The notes beneath the pieces were generated by a model, which did no database searches, was not told where the DNA came from, and saw nothing but the letters and a program-made list of their open reading frames with translations. The translations under genes and the position numbers were made by a program. From the NCBI GenBank assembly GCA_026645735.1, contig JAPKMT010000001.1, forward strand, positions 124,001 to 188,000: 64,000 bases of DNA. Reading direction: 5' to 3'. Shown here in pieces: positions 58,608 through 64,000 of this stretch; the first letter of the stretch is position 1; every line of letters begins with the position of its first letter. Source of the stretch: Flexilinea sp. (GTDB taxonomy: Bacteria; Chloroflexota; Anaerolineae; Anaerolineales; Anaerolineaceae).

Positions 58608-60038
58608 TCATGATGCTGACGGAAACTGCAGGTGAATGGTGAATGTACTCCCGGCGCCTTTGATGCTTTCGACACTGATTGTTCCGTGATGCGCTTTCAC
58701 AATTTCCAACGCAATGTTGAGTCCCAGACCCATCCCCTGGATAAAGCGCTTCTTTTCCGATCCACGGTAAAAAGGCTCAAAAATATGCGGCAGATCCCCT
58801 TCTGAAATTCCAGGACCAAAGTCTTTTACGGAAATCAGGATTTCTTCTGCATTGACAGAAGCGTGAATGATGACGTCACCACCTTTGGATGAGTATTTGA
58901 TGGCATTGCTTAAGATATTCCCGACAGCCTGGTGGAACCGGTTTTCATCCATCATAACGATCGGCAGATCGTCCGGAATTTCATGGATGAGATGGACCTG
59001 GTTGTTTTGCGCATATTTTGTCCAATAGGTGAAAAAGTTCATCAGCCATTCAGACAATGGGACTGGTTTCATGAAATACTGGTTCAGCGGATCTGATTCG
59101 GATCTCAAAATGGATAAATCGCCAACCAATAATTCTAATCTTCGAATTTCCATTTTCATGCCGCTGGTTAAATCTCTGGTCAGGTTTTCATCCTGGACCG
59201 CGCCTAAATTCAGTGAATCGACTGCAGATGCCAGGGCGCCTAAAGGCCTCCCTAATTCGTGTGTCAGATAAGAGATCAGTTTTGTTCTGGTTTGTTCCGA
59301 GGTATCAAGTTTCTGGGATAGATTATTGAAGGCTGCTGAGAGTTTTCGGATTTCTGCCGGTCCTGTCTCCGGTAGCGGTTCGTTTTTCCCGCCGCTCGAC
59401 AAGTCATAGATGGCGTTGGTGGTCCGATTGAGCTGTTCTTCCAGCCGGATGGCGTTGAAAAGACCGATGATGATCCCCAGAAGTATTCCGCATATCAGGA
59501 TAACGATAATTCTGGTGGAGGTTTGTTTTAATTGATTTTCAAAATAATTAACCGGGAGATTCAACCGGATGATGCCCAATAATTCATCCTCATTGTTGGT
59601 GACCGGAACCATCATTTCAATGATGTCACCTGTTTTTTGGAAAGGCTGATATGGATTAATTTTCAGAAATGGTTCAAAAGATTTTTGTTGTAACTGGGAG
59701 ACCAATTGCGAAAAATCTGAATTCAGATCCGGTAATATGGGCTGATTGTCAGTGGAGGCAATCCATTGCCATGCCTGATCAAACAGAACAATTCCGGATA
59801 TCAGCTGCGGGCGAATCTCCTGAATCAGATTATTTGCAGATTCTCGATCTTTCCAAATCTCCGGATTCCCCTCCGCATACCCTTTGATCAGTTCTGCCTG
59901 GTATTCGATCGTTTTTTTCATGTCTTTCAAAATGTAATTTGTCTCCATCGCATATGAGAGCGCCACACCGATCAATGGAATGGTGATGATGACTGGGAGT
60001 ATATGACTGAGAATGAATTGTAATTTTAGATTTTTCAT
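58608..60038 (-). CDS. Sensor histidine kinase (HAMP-HisKA-HATPase)
   Basis: LISYLTHELGRPLGALA; HQAVGNILSNAIKYS; KDFGPGISEGDLPHIFEPF. Confidence 0.93.
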   Translation of the reverse strand: MKNLKLQFILSHILPVIITIPLIGVALSYAMETNYILKDMKKTIEYQAELIKGYAEGNPEIWKDRESANNLIQEIRPQLISGIVLFDQAWQWIASTDNQPILPDLNSDFSQLVSQLQQKSFEPFLKINPYQPFQKTGDIIEMMVPVTNNEDELLGIIRLNLPVNYFENQLKQTSTRIIVILICGILLGIIIGLFNAIRLEEQLNRTTNAIYDLSSGGKNEPLPETGPAEIRKLSAAFNNLSQKLDTSEQTRTKLISYLTHELGRPLGALASAVDSLNLGAVQDENLTRDLTSGMKMEIRRLELLVGDLSILRSESDPLNQYFMKPVPLSEWLMNFFTYWTKYAQNNQVHLIHEIPDDLPIVMMDENRFHQAVGNILSNAIKYSSKGGDVIIHASVNAEEILISVKDFGPGISEGDLPHIFEPFYRGSEKKRFIQGMGLGLNIALEIVKAHHGTISVESIKGAGSTFTIHLQFPSAS

Positions 60039-60736
60039 TCTGAACCGGGATTAGAAACAAATTTATAACCGATACTTCGGACTGTAACGATGCGCTCCGG
60101 ATGATCCGGATCTTTTTCTACTTTTTCGCGCAGCCAGCGAATGTGAACATATAAAACTTGCGATTCGCCGATATATTCCGCACCCCAAACACGCTTCAGC
60201 AGATTGTCTGTACTGATTACACGATCTGCGTCCAGCATGAATGCCGTAAGAAGATCGAATTCTTTCGGCGACAGATCAAGGGCTTGATTATCCTTACTGA
60301 CCTGATGCTGTGAAAAATCAATTTTCAGATTTCCAGCCTGAATTACTCCTTCCGGTTGCGGTGGTGGGACAGATTCCTTCCTGCGCAGCACCGCTTTCAC
60401 TCGGGCCAGCAGTACGTCAAAATCAAATGGTTTGGAAATATAATCATCCGCCCCGGCATTTAATCCCATCACCTGATCACTGCCACTGCGTCGTGCAGTC
60501 AGGAAGATGACCGGAATGTTCTTGATCTGATGAATACTGGAGATCGCATCGAGACCATCCATGCCGGGTAACCCAATATCTAACAGGATCAAATCAGGTT
60601 GATCAATTTGCACAATGGCGAGAGCATCCTCTGCGCTTTCCGCTGTGTTAGCCTGGAATCCGCTTTTTTCTAAATTAAAAGCCAAACTTCTTCGGAGCAA
60701 GACATCATCATCAACAATTAAAATCTTATTGGCCAT
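60035..60736 (-). CDS. OmpR-family response regulator
   Basis: ILIVDDDVLLRRSL; LILLDIGLPGMDGLDA; C-terminal wHTH. Confidence 0.95.
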   Translation of the reverse strand: MANKILIVDDDVLLRRSLAFNLEKSGFQANTAESAEDALAIVQIDQPDLILLDIGLPGMDGLDAISSIHQIKNIPVIFLTARRSGSDQVMGLNAGADDYISKPFDFDVLLARVKAVLRRKESVPPPQPEGVIQAGNLKIDFSQHQVSKDNQALDLSPKEFDLLTAFMLDADRVISTDNLLKRVWGAEYIGESQVLYVHIRWLREKVEKDPDHPERIVTVRSIGYKFVSNPGSE

Positions 60737-60904
60737 TCCTTATCCTCCTCCTTCTTTAATAAAAATTCGTATCTTCTCTTTTATTTTATATACCTGTTTT
60801 AAAAATGTGTGTCAAGGAGCGGTATCTTTCTGATGATTAAATCCAGCTTAAGGATTTCTGTTGGGTGATCAGCCATTTGTGCTGAGGTAGCTGGATGACT
60901 TTAT

Positions 60905-60946
60905 TTTTTCTCTATTCGAAAAGCACTTCCATATTTCGAATAGCTG
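60905..60946. repeat. Short hairpin-less derivative of the palindromic element
   Basis: TTTTTTCTCTATTCGAAAAGCACTTCCATATTTCGAATAGCTG. Confidence 0.6.
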
Positions 60947-61056
60947 TCAATCGGTGGTGCGTATAGATGCTGACACTAAAACCGCCGACCGGACGGCGCG
61001 GAGAGGACATGGATGGTATAATTAGTATGTTAAATTTGAGATAAAAGGCGAAAAAT

Positions 61057-63681
61057 ATGGGAAATGATGCAGTAAATTCGGTGGATATCGATCAACAAAT
61101 GCGCGTTGCGTATCTTGATTACGCAATGAGTGTGATTGTGTCACGAGCATTACCGGATGCGCGCGATGGTCTCAAACCAGTTCACCGCAGAATTCTTTAC
61201 GCAATGCAGGATATGGGCATTCGCTCCAATGGTCCGCATAAAAAATCAGCCCGTATTGTTGGTGAAGTTCTGGGTAAATATCATCCGCATGGCGATTCAT
61301 CCATTTATGATGCGATGGCTCGAATGTCCCAGGATTTTTCGATGCGTTATCCACTGGTTGACGGGCAGGGTAACTTTGGTTCTATCGATGGCGACTCACC
61401 GGCAGCCATGCGTTACACCGAAGCGCGGATTGCCTCTATCACCGATGAATTGCTGGCTGATATTGAAAAAGACACTGTCGATTTCAGTGATAATTTTGAT
61501 GGAACCTTGCGGGAACCGCTTGTACTGCCATCAAAATTGCCTAACCTCCTCCTGAATGGATCGGCTGGAATTGCCGTCGGTATGGCGACCAACATTCCGC
61601 CGCACAACTTGCGGGAAATTTCGGCGGCGATGATTTATATCATCGATAACTATGATGACATTGATAATATTTCGGTTGAAGATCTGATGCGTTTTGTTCA
61701 GGGGCCTGATTTTCCGACTGGCGGCATAATTCTTGGAAGAGAAGGAATCATGCAGGCTTATTCCACGGGACGTGGACGCGTTGTTGTACGCGGACGTACG
61801 GAAATCGAAGAGAACCGCCCTGGACGGTATGACATTATCATCAATGAAATTCCATACCAGATAAACAAGACAACACTTATTGAACGGATCGCTGAACTGG
61901 TGCGTGAAGGCAAACTGGACATGATTTACGATTTGCGTGACGAGTCCGATCGCACAGGAATGCGTATTGTCATTGAACTGAAGAAAAATGGGCAGCCAAA
62001 ACAGGTATTAAACCTGCTGTACAAACATACGATGCTGCAATCCACATTTGGTGTCCAGATGCTGGCACTGGTGGATAACCAGCCGCGCACGCTTTCCCTT
62101 AAAAAATCGCTGCAAATTTTCATTGAACACCGACTGACGGTCATTCAACGCAGATCGCGATTCGATCTGGAAAAAGCAAAAGCCCGTGCTCATATACTGG
62201 ACGGTTTGCTGATTGCTCTCGCCAATATCGATGATGTCATTGCTCTGATTCGCGCTTCCCGTGATACGGATACTGCCCGAAATGGCTTAATGGAACGATT
62301 CAATCTCTCTGAATTGCAGGCACAAGCCATTCTGGACATGCAGTTCCGCAGACTCTCTGCGCTTGAACAAATGAAAATCGAGGATGAACAACGGGAAATT
62401 GCAGCCCGTATTAAATACTTGACAGAATTACTTGCTGATCCGAAACAACAGCTCGACATCGTGAAACAGGAAACTGAAGACCTGACAGAAAAATATGGCG
62501 ATGATCGCCGGACATCCGTTGAAGCGGATGCTGTTGAGCACTTGTCAGATAGCGATCTGGTGGATGATCAGTCGGTTTTTATTACGCTGACAGAACGCGG
62601 ATATATTAAGCGCGTCAACGCAAATGTCTACCGGACGTATAACCGCGGAGCCGTCGGAGTGGCGGGCCACGGATTAAAAGAGGAAGATGAGCTTTCTAAG
62701 CTGGTCTTTGCAAATACGCATGATACAGTTCTTTTCTTTACGAACAAAGGGAAAGTTTATACTGAAAAAGTCTACCGCATCATAAAAGGAGAGCGTACAG
62801 ACAAAGGCACTCCAGTAATCAATGTGATCAACCTGGAGCCTGAAGAGAAAGTGACTGAGTTAATTGCTGTCTCCGATTTTAATCCTAAAAATTACCTGGT
62901 TATGGTCACGGCAAATGGAAAAATAAAACGCAGTCCATTAAAAGAATATGCCAACGTCCGCACGAATGGCATTAAAGCAATTCGTCTGGAAGAAGATGAC
63001 GAATTGAAATGGGTTCTGCAGACCAACGGGAAGCTGTTTATCATTATGGCAACGGAAAATGGCAAGGGTTTACGCGTTTCCGAGACGAAAATTCGGTCGA
63101 TGGGTAGAACTGCTTCCGGTGTCCGTGGTATGCGGATTGCTGAGGATGATCGCCTGGCTTCAGTGGATGTTGCAGCGGAAGCAGACTTCCTGCTGGTGGT
63201 CGGTGAGAAAGGAATCGGAAAGCGAACACCAGTGCAAATGATCCCGACACATGGACGAGCAACAAGCGGTGTGATGATTACCAACAAACGAGCACTCCCG
63301 ATTACTGGAAAGGTGATTGCTGCCTGTGTCTTACGTGAAAATTATGATGTTACATTCATCACTTCGCTAGGCAATGTGGTGCGTCTGAAAGGGGCAACCA
63401 TTCCGGTCAAAGGAAGAACAGCTCGAGGCGTTCGTCTGGTGCGGCTGACCGATGGCGCAACCGTCGCAGCTGTGACCAGTAATGATGCGGGTTTAATCCT
63501 GGACGATGTGATTCCTGAAAATGTTCTCCCGCCGGAAACGCAGGAAGATATGGCGGCTGATGCTTTTGAAGAAACGGAAGATCTTGATGAAGAATTGGAT
63601 GAAGCCGAAGAAGCGAATGACCTCCCTGAATCAGATGAAAATGAGGATATCCTTCCGGAAGAATCTGACACTGAAGAATAA
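61057..63681 (+). CDS. gyrA: DNA gyrase subunit A
   Basis: [47 protein letters not shown]. Confidence 0.97.
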   Translation: MGNDAVNSVDIDQQMRVAYLDYAMSVIVSRALPDARDGLKPVHRRILYAMQDMGIRSNGPHKKSARIVGEVLGKYHPHGDSSIYDAMARMSQDFSMRYPLVDGQGNFGSIDGDSPAAMRYTEARIASITDELLADIEKDTVDFSDNFDGTLREPLVLPSKLPNLLLNGSAGIAVGMATNIPPHNLREISAAMIYIIDNYDDIDNISVEDLMRFVQGPDFPTGGIILGREGIMQAYSTGRGRVVVRGRTEIEENRPGRYDIIINEIPYQINKTTLIERIAELVREGKLDMIYDLRDESDRTGMRIVIELKKNGQPKQVLNLLYKHTMLQSTFGVQMLALVDNQPRTLSLKKSLQIFIEHRLTVIQRRSRFDLEKAKARAHILDGLLIALANIDDVIALIRASRDTDTARNGLMERFNLSELQAQAILDMQFRRLSALEQMKIEDEQREIAARIKYLTELLADPKQQLDIVKQETEDLTEKYGDDRRTSVEADAVEHLSDSDLVDDQSVFITLTERGYIKRVNANVYRTYNRGAVGVAGHGLKEEDELSKLVFANTHDTVLFFTNKGKVYTEKVYRIIKGERTDKGTPVINVINLEPEEKVTELIAVSDFNPKNYLVMVTANGKIKRSPLKEYANVRTNGIKAIRLEEDDELKWVLQTNGKLFIIMATENGKGLRVSETKIRSMGRTASGVRGMRIAEDDRLASVDVAAEADFLLVVGEKGIGKRTPVQMIPTHGRATSGVMITNKRALPITGKVIAACVLRENYDVTFITSLGNVVRLKGATIPVKGRTARGVRLVRLTDGATVAAVTSNDAGLILDDVIPENVLPPETQEDMAADAFEETEDLDEELDEAEEANDLPESDENEDILPEESDTEE

Positions 63682-63683
63682 AA

Positions 63684-63716
63684 TAAAAGCGGGCTGATTT
63701 GATAGCCCGCTTTTTT
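63684..63716 (+). terminator. Intrinsic terminator after gyrA
   Basis: AAGCGGGCT-gatttgat-AGCCCGCTTTTTT. Confidence 0.9.
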
Positions 63717-63718
63717 CT

Positions 63719-63763
63719 CAGTAATTCTTTATTCGAAAAGCCAATCCAAATTTCGAATTGCTG
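63719..63763. repeat. Compact hairpin-less derivative of the palindromic element
   Basis: CAGTAATTCTTTATTCGAAAAGCCAATCCAAATTTCGAATTGCTG. Confidence 0.65.
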
Positions 63764-63770
63764 CGTGTTT

Positions 63771-63998
63771 CTATTTGGATGTCGAAACTTTTAGAATTCT
63801 CCCGTTGGCATCCACAGTCACTCGCAGCACCAGTCTGATGGGTATTCCATCTGCTGTTTTTTCTTTTTTCTCATATATAAACACAGTATTTCCATCCGAT
63901 GTCTCAGTGACCTTCGGATTGATATTTTTAAAATCTGAATACTCCTGATAGACAGTCTGATTCACATTTTGTACTTTTTGTTTCGAAAACGCTGCCAT
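63771..63998 (-). CDS. Hypothetical protein, possibly truncated at the window edge
   Basis: 75-aa ORF with coding character. Confidence 0.4.
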   Translation of the reverse strand: MAAFSKQKVQNVNQTVYQEYSDFKNINPKVTETSDGNTVFIYEKKEKTADGIPIRLVLRVTVDANGRILKVSTSK

Positions 63999-64000
63999 CT

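Overview
The window is 64 kb of densely coding, AT-leaning bacterial chromosome. Protein content (NBR1-type Ig lipoprotein, ArmA/Rmt-like methyltransferases, LysW pathway, AmmeMemoRadiSam genes, monoderm-type pel locus) suggests Chloroflexota/Anaerolineae, but that is inference. About 45 CDS are supported. Main blocks: surE; clpC; an AlgI-type acyltransferase locus; a convergent sugar-phosphate cluster with two bacterial deoxyhypusine-synthase-fold proteins, GmhA-like SIS domains, ROK and PfkB kinases and a HAD phosphatase; a Pel-like exopolysaccharide operon (PelD with an N-terminal SDR domain, PelE, DUF2194 split by an in-frame amber codon, PelF, PelG, CotH, VTC, DUF4956, DUF4832); AmmeMemoRadiSam genes; thrC-thrB-LysM-tgt-rmt-rmt-RNA C5-methylase; lysW-X-Y-Z-K; htrA; a two-component system; gyrA. 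The most striking non-coding signal is a family of intergenic ~104-125 bp palindromic elements. They have CAGTAATTCGAAAT...ATTTCGAATTACTG ends, apparent 9-bp target duplications at three copies, and a 22-24 bp central hairpin. The hairpin sequence differs between copies while staying perfectly self-complementary. No tRNA, rRNA or CRISPR array was recognised. All calls were made by eye from sequence and remembered family motifs; no search was run.
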